DNA from: Bacillus cereus group sp. RP43
GTDB taxonomy: Bacteria; Bacillota; Bacilli; Bacillales; Bacillaceae_G
DNA length: 64,000 nt
Direction of reading: 5' to 3'
Assembly (NCBI RefSeq): GCF_040459645.1
Contig: NZ_JARVHQ010000001.1
Location: 3,038,001-3,102,000 of the forward strand
The notes beneath the pieces were generated by a model. The model ran no database searches and was not told the origin of the DNA. It was given only the letters and a program-made list of their open reading frames with translations. This document shows, one piece after another, positions 43,979 through 51,991 of the stretch. The position numbers and the translations under genes were made by a program. Position 1 is the stretch's first letter. Each line of letters begins with the position of its first letter.

Positions 43979-44797
43979 TTAACGAACAAATTTAAGGTTT
44001 ATGTCTCCATTATTAACATTGACATCTAATTTTTTATCACCACCACTTTTATTTTCTGGCAGATTGTTTTTACCTTTAGAAGCTTGGCTCGAAATACTAA
44101 ATACATCATACGATCCTACTATAGTTCCATTTATACCACCATTTTTCGATTTTAATTTTAATGTATCTTCAATTGCAACTTTTTCTATATCTAGGTTACC
44201 ATTTGAAGCTGTTGCATCAACGGAACCTTTCACCTTAACATTGGATAGATTTATATCGTCATTTTTGGTTTCCAATTTGAATCTTTTCTCAATTTCTACA
44301 TTAGAAGCTTTTATTTTTCCATTTGAAGTTATTGCATCGATAGTACCAGATATATTTACTTCTGAAAGATTAATATCCCCATTAGATGTTTTTATTTCAA
44401 TACCACTTTCAATTCCGCGCGGAACTGATATCTTTATATTTCTATGTGTTTTATCGAAATTAAAGCCCACATAGTCTTTCAATTCTTTTTCGGTTTTGGC
44501 TTGCATAATTAAACTCTTTTCATCTGAAACATTTATCGCATAGAATTCTTTAGCATTTTCAAAATACGTAATATGAATCTCGTTATCGTTTGATTTTACC
44601 ACATCTACACTTCGATCCATTGCAGCTAGAGATATTTGGGAAATCTTATCTGCTTCTATTGAATAGCTCTTTTCCTCATATTTTGTTGAACTATTTTTCT
44701 TATCAGAACTAGCATCATTTGTACATGCAGAAGTAAAAATTAGTACTGAGCTAACAACTACAGTGACAGGTAAGACATTTTTAAAAACTTTTTTCAT
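43979..44797 (-). CDS. DUF4097-type lipoprotein (beta-solenoid)
   Basis: 272 aa. Lipoprotein signal peptide with lipobox FTSAC (Cys about 25), then a Ser/Lys-rich linker and a right-handed beta-solenoid made of repeats such as GDINLSEVNISGTIDAITSNGKI and DINLSNVKVKGSVDATASNGNL. This is the DUF4097/LiaG-like adhesin fold, found with cell-envelope stress systems. It is anchored to the outer face of the membrane. The start at ATG 44797 has a weak SD; upstream in-frame GTGs exist. It follows the hydrolase gene on the same strand after about 170 bases. Confidence 0.78.
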   Translation of the reverse strand: MKKVFKNVLPVTVVVSSVLIFTSACTNDASSDKKNSSTKYEEKSYSIEADKISQISLAAMDRSVDVVKSNDNEIHITYFENAKEFYAINVSDEKSLIMQAKTEKELKDYVGFNFDKTHRNIKISVPRGIESGIEIKTSNGDINLSEVNISGTIDAITSNGKIKASNVEIEKRFKLETKNDDINLSNVKVKGSVDATASNGNLDIEKVAIEDTLKLKSKNGGINGTIVGSYDVFSISSQASKGKNNLPENKSGGDKKLDVNVNNGDINLKFVR

Positions 44798-44968
44798 GAT
44801 TTGTAACACCACTTTCTAAATAAATACATAATTTAATCTTCATTTTTACGATTTCAAGATTTAATGAATAAATCTTTACCTTAGAAATTCGGCCAAAATA
44901 TTTATATTTTGACCGAATCCATACTTTTCTTTGCAAGAGAATAATATTTCGCTCTCATTTTAACTTAA

Positions 44969-46342
44969 TTAATGTTGAGCGTTAATCCACCCTGAGACAT
45001 CCTTTATTACTTGAGAATCTACATGAGCTGGTTTGTTGTAAATACTACCATCAAATTTATCTGCGGAACCACCTGGCATAAACAAATGACTCAGTCCTGG
45101 ATACACCTTGAAACTAACATTGTCTTTACCCTCAAGTGTTTCCTGCCACAGTTTATAATCTACTTTTTCTAAGACATGAAAATCAGTTGTACCTTGTATA
45201 ATGAACATTGGAATATTAAGGTTTTTAGCGATACTCGCTCCATTAACTTTATTCAAACTACTCCAGTAACTAGCTGGATAACCAAGTATAACTTCTGTTT
45301 TGTCAGAGGTATTGAGTTTTTTTATTTTTTGTACTGCCTCTTTCGTATTTTCCATTTCCTCTTTTTTACGCTCGCCCGATAGTTTTGTATCTTGTTCTAC
45401 TCGCATTGTAGTCTGTGTCAACACTACATCCTCTAAACGACGTAGGGTACCAGCCATTGAGACAAACCCTTTTATTTCTGGATTATCCTGTGCAATCTTT
45501 GGCCCCATTAAACCACCCTGGCTATGCCCAATTAGATAGATCTTATTACTATCTACTCTTTTATCTTCTTTAACAAGTCCAACTGCCTCTTTAGCATCTT
45601 TCAAATATTCTGTTTCCACATCGAAAACATCATTTGGATAGGCATAAGAACGTTTGTCATAACGGATAGAAGCAATTCCCTTTTCTGCAAGACCGTGTGC
45701 AATATCTGCGAAAGGACGATTAAGACCCGTACCAATGATAGAGTCCATATTATTGGGACCAGACCCCTGAAGCAAAATTGCAACCGGTGGTTTTTCTATT
45801 CCTTTCGGGAGAGTTAACAACCCATTCAATTTTTTTTCATTGTACCCAACTTTAATCGAAGATTCTTCCCATTTTTCACCTTTCTCTGGTTTCACTATAA
45901 GTGGCTGCATTTCAGTTTGAACGTCTGCTACCTTGCCATCCTTTGTATAAACAAAAGTGGTTTGCAAATTATTTTTACGATGTACTGTGGTAATAGACAC
46001 TTTTCCATTTTTATCTTTCGAATTAAATACTTCCGATTCTGTATCTAGAGCAGGCCCTAATTGAGATATTAAAGCTTTCCATTTAGAAGCAAACTCTTCC
46101 TTAGGTAATTTACTTGTCATTTCCTGAGTTACATTTTTATAAAGTTGATCGAAATCATTTTTCTGAAATTGCTCCAAGTAGGCTGCACTTTTCATTTTTA
46201 AATCTTTCTCATCAAAACTTTTTGTACCTTGCGTAACATTTTGTTTTTGTGAACTCTTATCCGGATTTTCAGGCGTTGTACCACAAGCTGCAAGTGAAAT
46301 CACTATCGCACTTGCTATAATAGGTTTAGTAAATTTAAACAT
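44969..46342 (-). CDS. Alpha/beta-hydrolase lipoprotein with DUF3887-like N-terminal domain
   Basis: 457 aa. Lipobox SLAAC (Cys about 20) follows a hydrophobic signal. About residues 50-150 form a DUF3887-like domain (KSAAYLEQFQKNDFDQLYKNV). From about 170 a dienelactone hydrolase/peptidase-type alpha/beta hydrolase has PVAILLQGSGPNNMDS and the nucleophile elbow LIGHSQGGLMGP, and a C-terminal catalytic His in YPGLSHLFMPGG. It is membrane-anchored outside the cell and probably cleaves an ester or peptide. SD GTGGAGGG. It is transposon cargo next to the ytr-like operon. Confidence 0.83.
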   Translation of the reverse strand: MFKFTKPIIASAIVISLAACGTTPENPDKSSQKQNVTQGTKSFDEKDLKMKSAAYLEQFQKNDFDQLYKNVTQEMTSKLPKEEFASKWKALISQLGPALDTESEVFNSKDKNGKVSITTVHRKNNLQTTFVYTKDGKVADVQTEMQPLIVKPEKGEKWEESSIKVGYNEKKLNGLLTLPKGIEKPPVAILLQGSGPNNMDSIIGTGLNRPFADIAHGLAEKGIASIRYDKRSYAYPNDVFDVETEYLKDAKEAVGLVKEDKRVDSNKIYLIGHSQGGLMGPKIAQDNPEIKGFVSMAGTLRRLEDVVLTQTTMRVEQDTKLSGERKKEEMENTKEAVQKIKKLNTSDKTEVILGYPASYWSSLNKVNGASIAKNLNIPMFIIQGTTDFHVLEKVDYKLWQETLEGKDNVSFKVYPGLSHLFMPGGSADKFDGSIYNKPAHVDSQVIKDVSGWINAQH

Positions 46343-46543
46343 AATAATCCCTCCACTAATCTTTAGTTAATACTTTCAACGTGTATGAATTGACCTATAA
46401 TGGTGAAGATGGGCATTTTTATATTCTATACGAGTCTCAGTATGCAATCCTGCCCTATTTACTTACACTCAGCAAAACAATGAATGCTCATTTCACCTTT
46501 ATGATCCCAATCTTTTAGTAACTGATAACGTATTAATTGTGAT

Positions 46544-47233
46544 TTAAATCTTCTTACGACTTACGACCAAGGCACATAAAACATAGACAATAGCAGATAC
46601 CCCAAGACAACTTATAATTTGAATAACTGCGTTTGGAGTAAAAATTAGGGTGTCAAATATCAAACCTAATACTTTTCGAAGAGAAGCAATAGGTGTAAAT
46701 ATACAAATAACAGCTACAATGATAATATCCGTAAGCCAACCGTACCAAGATCCCTGGATTGTAGTTAATGTATGAACAATCAAAGCAACCATCAGCATAA
46801 ATACAAATTGACGAATGAAGGCAATACTAACTCCATTTTTATCCCAACCAAAAACACCAAATGGATTGGCTACAAATCCATTATTACCTACAGGTAATAG
46901 TTTATCTAAACAAAGATAGCAAAGCGCTGTAAATAGCGAAATAACAAGGGCAAAACCAATATAATTTATAAGGATCCCTCTCATATAATCCAGCTTTTTT
47001 ACATTAAGATTCATAATTTTCCGGAAATTCTTAGCAGGAATGAGCACCGCACTCATTAAAATTATGATATAAGCGTAAAAACTAAAACTTAAATAAAATT
47101 GTCCTTTATTTGTTGTTCCTAATAAATCATTGATTACGTAACTAATTATTTGTAAGACAATCGCTGCGATAAAAATAACGTACGATAATTTTACTTTCTT
47201 AAAATTTAGCTTTGCTACAGCAAGTGCATTCAT
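46544..47233 (-). CDS. ABC-2 type permease of the ytr-like operon
   Basis: 229 aa with six hydrophobic segments and no recognisable soluble domain, starting MNALAVAKLNFKKVKLSYVI. It lies 41 bases downstream of the YtrB-like ATPase gene with SD AGGAGG, so it is the membrane partner. Together with the GntR regulator this makes a three-gene transporter operon like ytrABC of B. subtilis, which responds to cell-wall antibiotics. No extracellular accessory subunit is encoded here. Confidence 0.82.
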   Translation of the reverse strand: MNALAVAKLNFKKVKLSYVIFIAAIVLQIISYVINDLLGTTNKGQFYLSFSFYAYIIILMSAVLIPAKNFRKIMNLNVKKLDYMRGILINYIGFALVISLFTALCYLCLDKLLPVGNNGFVANPFGVFGWDKNGVSIAFIRQFVFMLMVALIVHTLTTIQGSWYGWLTDIIIVAVICIFTPIASLRKVLGLIFDTLIFTPNAVIQIISCLGVSAIVYVLCALVVSRKKI

Positions 47234-47274
47234 CTTAAGTCCTCCTAATTTTATATTTTCACAATCAAATTCTT

Positions 47275-48111
47275 TTATTCTTCTTCAACAAGACTGATGA
47301 AGAAATCTTGTAAGCCCAAAGGTGATATCATTACTGTATCTGTATCCTCAATTGGTTTGTCAAAAATGTATTGTGATACAAATCCACCCACGTTCTTTTT
47401 ACCAATAATATTTAGACCTTTCGTTACCTGTTCGACGATATCAACTGGACCTGTTACAGAATAAGCCATCTCATCAATATCAGTGGTATCTGCATATAAT
47501 TTCAGTTCTCCTTTATCAATGATAAGAAGCTTTTCTGCAACTTTAGAAATTTCATCAATTAAGTGTGTGGACACAATAATAATTTTGGGTTTCTGTTCGT
47601 TGCATACTTGTAATAAATCGTAAAAACTATTACGTGTAATAGCATCAAACCCTAAAACTGGTTCATCTAGAATAATTACAGCCTTGTTACTAGCCATTCC
47701 AAGGATTGTGTTGACCATAACCTTCATTCCAAATGATGTTTGTTCATACTTTTTGTTTAAATCCAGTTTGAATTTTTCCGCAATTTCAATTGCGAAATTG
47801 AGATCAAATTGACTGTGCAATTCTTTTGCAGTCTTGAATAAGTCCCTGATACGCATATTGAAATGTTCTGCATCACTAGGAATAAAATATACTTGCTCTG
47901 GCATACGCATCATATTTACGAGGTTCCCCTCAACTCTGACTTCACCAGCACTAGCATTATGGTGACCCGCAATTAATTTGAGAAAGGTAGTTTTTCCTGC
48001 CCCATTTTTACCTAGCAAACAGTAAATACCAGGTGAATCCAAGGTTACGGAGAAATTCCGCAACCCTTCATTTTTTCCATAATCTTTAGTTACATTGAAT
48101 AAATTAATCAT
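47275..48111 (-). CDS. ABC ATPase of the ytr-like operon (YtrB type)
   Basis: 278 aa. Walker A GKNGAGKTT, signature region YEQTSFGMKVMVNTILGM (degenerate, as in YtrB), Walker B AVIILDEPVLGFDAI and H-loop VSTHLIDE. A C-terminal regulatory domain (about 200-278) follows. Its start overlaps the end of the GntR gene by 8 bases (ATGATTAA), so translation is coupled. A decayed copy of its 3' end lies at 43700-43853. It powers export by the permease downstream. Confidence 0.9.
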   Translation of the reverse strand: MINLFNVTKDYGKNEGLRNFSVTLDSPGIYCLLGKNGAGKTTFLKLIAGHHNASAGEVRVEGNLVNMMRMPEQVYFIPSDAEHFNMRIRDLFKTAKELHSQFDLNFAIEIAEKFKLDLNKKYEQTSFGMKVMVNTILGMASNKAVIILDEPVLGFDAITRNSFYDLLQVCNEQKPKIIIVSTHLIDEISKVAEKLLIIDKGELKLYADTTDIDEMAYSVTGPVDIVEQVTKGLNIIGKKNVGGFVSQYIFDKPIEDTDTVMISPLGLQDFFISLVEEE

Positions 48112-48445
48112 CGTTTTCCTCCATTACTAATTTAATTATTTCCTCTCGTGATATACCAATTTTCATCGATTGTCGTATCGTATCTAACAGCTCTTTTTTT
48201 CGCTCGTCCAATATGATTTTCTTTGCCTCATTGGTTACTGCCATTCCAATTCCTCGTTTTTTATAGAGCACCCCTTTATCTGCGAGAATCTTAACAGCCT
48301 TTACCGATGTAGTTGGGTTTACTGAGAGAAGCTTAGAAATCTGAGTGGTTGAAATAATTAAGTCATCCGGGTTATATGTACCAGATAAAATATCATTTTC
48401 AATCATCTCTGCAACCTGAGCAAATACGGGTTTCTCAGTTCTCAT
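48104..48445 (-). CDS. GntR regulator, YtrA subfamily
   Basis: 113 aa. Winged helix-turn-helix (residues about 7-75: FAQVAEMIENDILSGTYNPDD...LSVNPTTSVKAVKILADKGVLYKKRG) and only a short C-terminal helix pair (about 80-113) for dimerisation. The small size defines the YtrA subfamily, which represses its own ABC operon. Three palindromic sites GGTTARTGA-N6-TCATTAACC lie upstream, each touching a promoter -10, so it probably represses at all three. ATG 48445 follows AAGGAAG. Confidence 0.9.
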   Translation of the reverse strand: MRTEKPVFAQVAEMIENDILSGTYNPDDLIISTTQISKLLSVNPTTSVKAVKILADKGVLYKKRGIGMAVTNEAKKIILDERKKELLDTIRQSMKIGISREEIIKLVMEENDD

Positions 48446-48472
48446 GAGCACTTCCTTCCCCCATTGTTATAT

Positions 48473-48526
48473 GGTTAATGATTTGAGTCACTAACCAAAT
48501 CTACAATAACCCCATCAACTTGTCAA
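48473..48526 (-). promoter_or_regulatory. Promoter-operator unit 1 (gene-proximal)
   Basis: Minus strand: TTGACA, 17 bases, TAGATT, one base, then the dyad GGTTAGTGA-CTCAAA-TCATTAACC at 48473-48496. The gene start is 28 bases beyond the dyad. Confidence 0.8.
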
Positions 48527-48697
48527 GATGCTCATTGGATTTAGGTGCTCTACAAGTAGTTTGAAGTTTTAATTGCTTATATTGTTTAGATCAATAAGAG
48601 TTTATATTCTAAATGAAATGATATTTGATTTAACTCTATTACCTGTACAAATACAGAGAATATATACCTTTATTACCACTTCCTACCTTTGTTATAT

Positions 48698-48751
48698 GGT
48701 TAATGATTTAAGTCACTAACCAAATCTACTATACCCCCATTAACTTGTCAA
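48698..48751 (-). promoter_or_regulatory. Promoter-operator unit 2
   Basis: TTGACA, 17 bases, TAGATT and GGTTAGTGA-CTTAAA-TCATTAACC at 48698-48721. Core elements and spacing are identical to unit 1. Confidence 0.8.
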
Positions 48752-48922
48752 GATACGAATTTAAAATAGGTGCTCTGCAAATAGTTTAAAGTCTCGATTA
48801 CTTGTACTGTACAGGTCAATAAAAGTATATGTTCCATCTGAAATGACATTTTAGATAACTCTATAACATGTACAAATGCAGAACTCCAGATCTACTGTAA
48901 CTATTTCCCTCTAACGTTATAT

Positions 48923-48976
48923 AGTTAATGGTTTAAGTCATTAACTTAATCTACAATACACTTACTGACATGTCAA
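48923..48976 (-). promoter_or_regulatory. Promoter-operator unit 3 (distal, diverged)
   Basis: TTGACA, 17 bases, TAGATT and AGTTAATGA-CTTAAA-CCATTAACT at 48923-48946. The dyad has compensated changes at its outer ends, so symmetry is kept. Confidence 0.75.
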
Positions 48977-49057
48977 GGTTCATATTTATGTTGAGCATGC
49001 TTTAGATGTCCCTCTTCCTTACCTATAGTTATACATTGCTTACCAATTTATTATTAA

Positions 49058-49360
49058 AAGAATAAGACGATACGACTTTATTTCAAAGCTATATTAAGTC
49101 TACATTTAAAGGATCCTGCATTAGTAGTTGTATTAATTTCTTTTACAGGCATTGGCATATCCTTTTTCTATTGCACATTTGATTTTTCAGCTGTGCTGGC
49201 TAAATCATTAGATTTGCATGCTGTCATCCCCATAAATAAAGTGTACATGTTAGATCTGCTAATAGTTTCTTATTCAAATGTAATATTTATCAATTATAGA
49301 AAGTTTAGTTTCCTATTTTGGCATTTTAAAAATTCTAAAACTTCTTTCTATATTTCCTAA
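49058..49360 (+). pseudogene. Possible remnant of a membrane protein gene
   Basis: A 100-codon plus-strand frame without a start codon near its beginning. The product has hydrophobic, protein-like segments (LHLKDPALVVVLISFTGIG, then FFYCTFDFSAVLAKSLDL). It ends at TAA 49358. No SD is seen and no family is recognised. The pattern suggests a fragment of a transporter-like gene in the transposon cargo. Confidence 0.3.
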
Positions 49361-49403
49361 AAATATTTCAGAAAACAAATTAATGTTGTTCATAGAATTA
49401 TTA

Positions 49404-49437
49404 AAAAAAGGAGCAACTTGTTATTGTTGCCCCCTTT
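49404..49437 (-). terminator. Terminator downstream of the T-box mini-transcript
   Basis: On the minus strand GGGGGCAAC pairs with GTTGCTCC (one mismatch) and is followed by a T7 run. It is the first stop signal after the six-codon ORF. Confidence 0.8.
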
Positions 49438-49513
49438 CACATACCAACCTCATGATTTTATTGAAATAATAACCCCAAAAATCACCATGTTTATTAATTT
49501 TCTATTAGTCTAA

Positions 49514-49534
49514 TTAATTTTTACCTCCACACAT
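49514..49534 (-). CDS. Six-codon ORF behind the second T-box
   Basis: ATG TGT GGA GGT AAA AAT TAA (MCGGKN) with a very good SD (AAAGGAGA, 7 bases before ATG). It is the only start codon with an SD between the T-box terminator and the next terminator. It may be a true micropeptide, the start of a deleted gene or a leader ORF. I call it only because the initiation signals are strong. Confidence 0.3.
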   Translation of the reverse strand: MCGGKN

Positions 49535-49611
49535 CTTATCTCTCCTTTAATAAGTGAATAATGCCATCTTCTTCGTTCACGTTAAACTTTTAAGGTAGGG
49601 AATTTCACTAA

Positions 49612-49867
49612 AAAAACACAAAAAACCCCCGTCCCTATAAAAGGGACGAGAGTTAACCCGCGTTGCCACCCTAGTTGAAAGCATAGAAAATATAAGCTTT
49701 CCACTTAAAAAATTAACGGTTTTTAACCGGAAACGATTACTAACTTCACATTGAAGTGTTCCACATTTCGCTCAAGGACAGATTCACAAGTTCTTTCTAT
49801 CGGTTTGCACCACCCACCGACTCTCTAAAAGAAAAAATACCTGTTACTACTTCCTTTCATCACTTTC
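49612..49867 (-). promoter_or_regulatory. T-box riboswitch near the right transposon end (possible serine, UCU)
   Basis: Minus strand: stem I with AGTAGTAA, apical GGGTGGTG, specifier loop TGAATCTG closed by AAGGA/TCCTT, T-box AGGGTGGCAACGCGGG at 49657-49672, and a terminator (CGTCCC/GGGACG plus T6). All landmarks are present, so it is a genuine T-box. Aligned on the closing stem like the T-box at 28.4 kb, the specifier is UCU (Ser); a one-base shift would give AUC (Ile). No aminoacyl-tRNA synthetase, biosynthesis or transport gene follows it. Confidence 0.85.
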
Positions 49868-49873
49868 AAATAA

Positions 49874-49902
49874 TATATAATTTAATTATCATTACTTTAC
49901 AA
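49874..49902 (-). promoter_or_regulatory. Promoter of the second T-box transcript
   Basis: TTGTAA, 17 bases, TATATA on the minus strand, just upstream of stem I. Confidence 0.6.
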
Positions 49903-50044
49903 TAATTCTATTTATCAAGGAATTATTGTAGCTTTAAAATAAAGTATAGTCAGAACTCTTTAATTAAAAGGCAAAAACATTGTAACTTTTTTATAAAAAT
50001 CGTGACTTTTTAAAAGCGACATTAAGAATATTCTTCAGATCCTG

Positions 50045-50116
50045 GAAGCATAAGTTTGCCGCAAACAAAAAGAACCATAACCTTGCCGGAACGGCAAAGT
50101 TATGGTTCAAATCACA
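50045..50116. repeat. Right transposon end with three putative TnsB sites
   Basis: The terminus reads inward TGTGATTTGAACCATAAC (50116 downward). Two further motif copies at 50072-50087 and 50045-50060 point the opposite way (plus strand). The terminal copy and the next one form a palindrome around GGAA/TTCC. The opposite orientation of the inner sites is unlike the left end. Confidence 0.8.
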
Positions 50117-50121
50117 CTTCA
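50117..50121. repeat. Target site duplication, right copy (CTTCA)
   Basis: CTTCA directly outside the right terminus, identical to 33038-33042. In the toxin gene it encodes part of the ...Leu-Lys codons at the break. Confidence 0.92.
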
Positions 50122-51427
50122 ATCCATTTGAAGCAGTACCTTCAACAAGCCTACCATTTATTGTTCCCTTTTGCATTGCTTCTTTTCCCCACTGATATAT
50201 CTTATCATCACTAATCATTGCTGGATCGTATATTGTTTTAGGCTCCTTAATATTTTTATACGAAACAGGTTCTGCAATATTTCCAGCCATATCTTTTCTA
50301 GGTATTTTGTATTCTATCTCATAAATCCCTTCAATTGAAGAATGTGATTTTTTAGATATAATTAAGTCTTCTACATCAACACCCTGATTTTTCAAAGCAT
50401 TGTAAAATTCATCCATGTTATGTCCACCACTAACCCCTTTCTTAGTGCTTATATTCTCAACATTTTTTAAATGATTTTTAGCATTATCTCCAAATTTAAA
50501 GTTATTAGCTCCAACCGTACCCTTAACAACTTTACTCTCCATATACTGATAAGCCTCTTTCAGAGAATACTGTCCTCCTCCTGAGACCCTTCCTACTCCA
50601 GCCATGGCGAAGCCTTTTCCCTCACCTGGGATCCATTTGTACTCCAGCAATGTTTTTACTGCGTGCTGGATCTTTTCATTCCCCTGTAAGAAAGTTGTTT
50701 TTACGGTTGTGGCACCTTTGTTCCATAGGCTTCCGATTTTGTCGGCAAACCCTTTTGCTGTCGAGGCTACAAAGTTTACACCTTCTGTTACTTTGTGGCT
50801 GGCTGTTTTTATGCCATCGACAGCTGCTTTTCCAGCTTTTCCGGCTACCATTGTTACGCCTTTTCCTGCTTTTACAATCGTCTTCCCAAAGCTAGAAGCG
50901 ACATACTTTATTCCTTTTCCAGCAAGACTTGCCACTTTTCCAACAGGAACAAAGTTTAGGAGTGTCCATCCTGCGGCGATGAGTCTTTCTTTTGATGATA
51001 ATTCTTTTCCTGTAATAGGGTCTTTACCGGTAACTGCACGAATTGCATCATTTACTCCAATGAATTCAGCTGCTCCTTCTACTCCCTTTTCCCACCATGA
51101 TTTTTCATGGTTCTTTTCTTTTTTATGGGTTTCTTTCAATTTTTCATTTTGTTTCTTTTGATATTCTTCATCTGCTTGACGAAACTTTTGAGCGATACGC
51201 CGTAATTCTTTTTCTGTAACTTGTAAGTTACGTATGTAAGATTCCATGAGTCTCATTGATCTCATATATTCCCCGTAAAAATGCTGACTCGTCGCTCCTT
51301 GCCATTGCATTTGAATACTAAACATAGATTGATTGAGATTTTGTTGTATGTTCTGGCTGTGTGTTTGCATCTCTGATATGTTTTTGGCAATTTGTTCGAG
51401 TTGTTCAGGTTTGACCTTAATCTCCAA
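50117..51427 (-). pseudogene. WXG/PT-TG/EndoU-like polymorphic toxin, 3' end cut by the transposon
   Basis: 437 of an original 456 codons remain. A WXG100-like domain (about 1-95, with MQWQGATSQHF) targets type VII export; a PT-TG-like pre-toxin region follows (GWTLLNFVPVGKVASLAGKG, about 155-175); then comes an EndoU-like nuclease tip (GGHNMDEF, KTIYDPAMISDDKIYQWGKEA). Translation now continues 41 codons into the transposon right end and stops at 49991, adding a hydrophobic unrelated tail. The lost end (GY...ITNFFP) contains the conserved EndoU C-terminus, so the nuclease is probably inactive. Start is likely TTG 51427 (SD GGTGGGAG); GTG 51439 is possible. Confidence 0.85.
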
Positions 51428-51483
51428 ACCTTCTCCCACCTTCCTCTATTTTATACCAAAAAGAAATAGAACTACATCAATTT

Positions 51484-51921
51484 TTACTTATTCTCTTTAG
51501 AGAAAACATCAAAAATACTGTTATCACAAATCGCTTCAATTTCTTCCTTTACAAATAATTTTTGAAATTTTGTTCCTGGGTTCAATATGACATTTGCCTC
51601 TAAATCTATCGTTTTCAATAATTCAACTGCATTCATAGAGACATATGGACATTCTTCTGGAATAACCATTTCTAAATGCTTTAAATCAGAATACAGTGGT
51701 AACATTAATCCTTCTTCCATTTCAAAATAATGAATTTGCAATTGTGTATTATCAGTTGAAATTAAATCCCCTTCTTCATCTACAGTTGTATCTCCCTCTA
51801 CGGAAGCAACAACGTATAAATTTGATTTCTGTAACATCTCATAAAAATGAACTCTTTTTTCTTCATTCTGTAAAGCTTCCACTAACGCCTCATCTAATGG
51901 GCAAATTTCTAGTAAACTCAT
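51484..51921 (-). CDS. SseB N-terminal domain-like protein
   Basis: 145 aa, acidic, soluble, starting MSLLEICPLDEALVEALQNE. The C-terminal half (LPLYSDL, MNAVELLKTI, ANVILNPGTKFQKLF) follows the SseB (enhanced serine sensitivity) domain pattern common in type VII secretion loci, where such proteins are small adaptor or chaperone candidates. It lies directly upstream of the toxin gene, so a role in handling the toxin is possible. SD AAGGAG. A related start fragment is duplicated at about 52800-52860. Confidence 0.7.
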   Translation of the reverse strand: MSLLEICPLDEALVEALQNEEKRVHFYEMLQKSNLYVVASVEGDTTVDEEGDLISTDNTQLQIHYFEMEEGLMLPLYSDLKHLEMVIPEECPYVSMNAVELLKTIDLEANVILNPGTKFQKLFVKEEIEAICDNSIFDVFSKENK

Positions 51922-51951
51922 TAAACTTCACTCCTTATTTGGAATAATTCC

Positions 51952-51976
51952 GCCATCTTACTCAAAGTAAGATGGC
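51952..51976. repeat. Duplicated hairpin, copy 1
   Basis: GCCATCTTACT pairs with AGTAAGATGGC around CAA. The same hairpin plus about 30 bases of adjoining sequence occurs at 52872-52896. Confidence 0.8.
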
Positions 51977-51991
51977 GAATTTTAAATCCGA

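Larger units (their letters stand above)
48464..48990 (-). repeat. 225-bp tandem repeat of the ytr-like promoter/operator region
   Basis: Three copies of the promoter-operator module start at 48473, 48698 and 48923, exactly 225 bases apart. Homology also covers the intervening sequence (for example GGTGCTCT, TTTGAAGT/TTTAAAGT and CTGTACA/TGTACAAA segments). The unit nearest the gene and the middle one are most alike; the distal unit is more diverged and incomplete. Confidence 0.85.
33043..50116. mobile_element. Tn7-like transposon, 17,074 bp
   Basis: Both termini begin TGTGATTTGAA reading inward, followed by YCATAA and GCC. They are flanked by a CTTCA duplication, and the chromosomal halves rejoin into one toxin reading frame when the element is removed. 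It encodes a TnsA-TnsB fusion (37458-40145), TnsC (36331-37458), a long TniQ/TnsD (34626-36326) and a RecB-like nuclease-fold protein (33256-34185), plus cargo to the right of tnsAB. Putative TnsB sites GAAnCATAAnnTTGCC occur four times at the left end and three times at the right end. No cas genes or CRISPR array are present, so it is not a CRISPR-associated Tn7. The transposition module looks intact. Confidence 0.95.

Noticed and set aside
33043..50116. CRISPR-associated transposon (CAST)
   Set aside because: TnsAB fusion and TniQ recall some CASTs, but there are no cas genes, no repeat-spacer array and the TniQ protein has TnsD length.
49991..50116. C-terminal 41 residues of the toxin ORF as a genuine domain
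   Set aside because: They are a translation of the transposon right end; the native C-terminus lies at 32978-33037.
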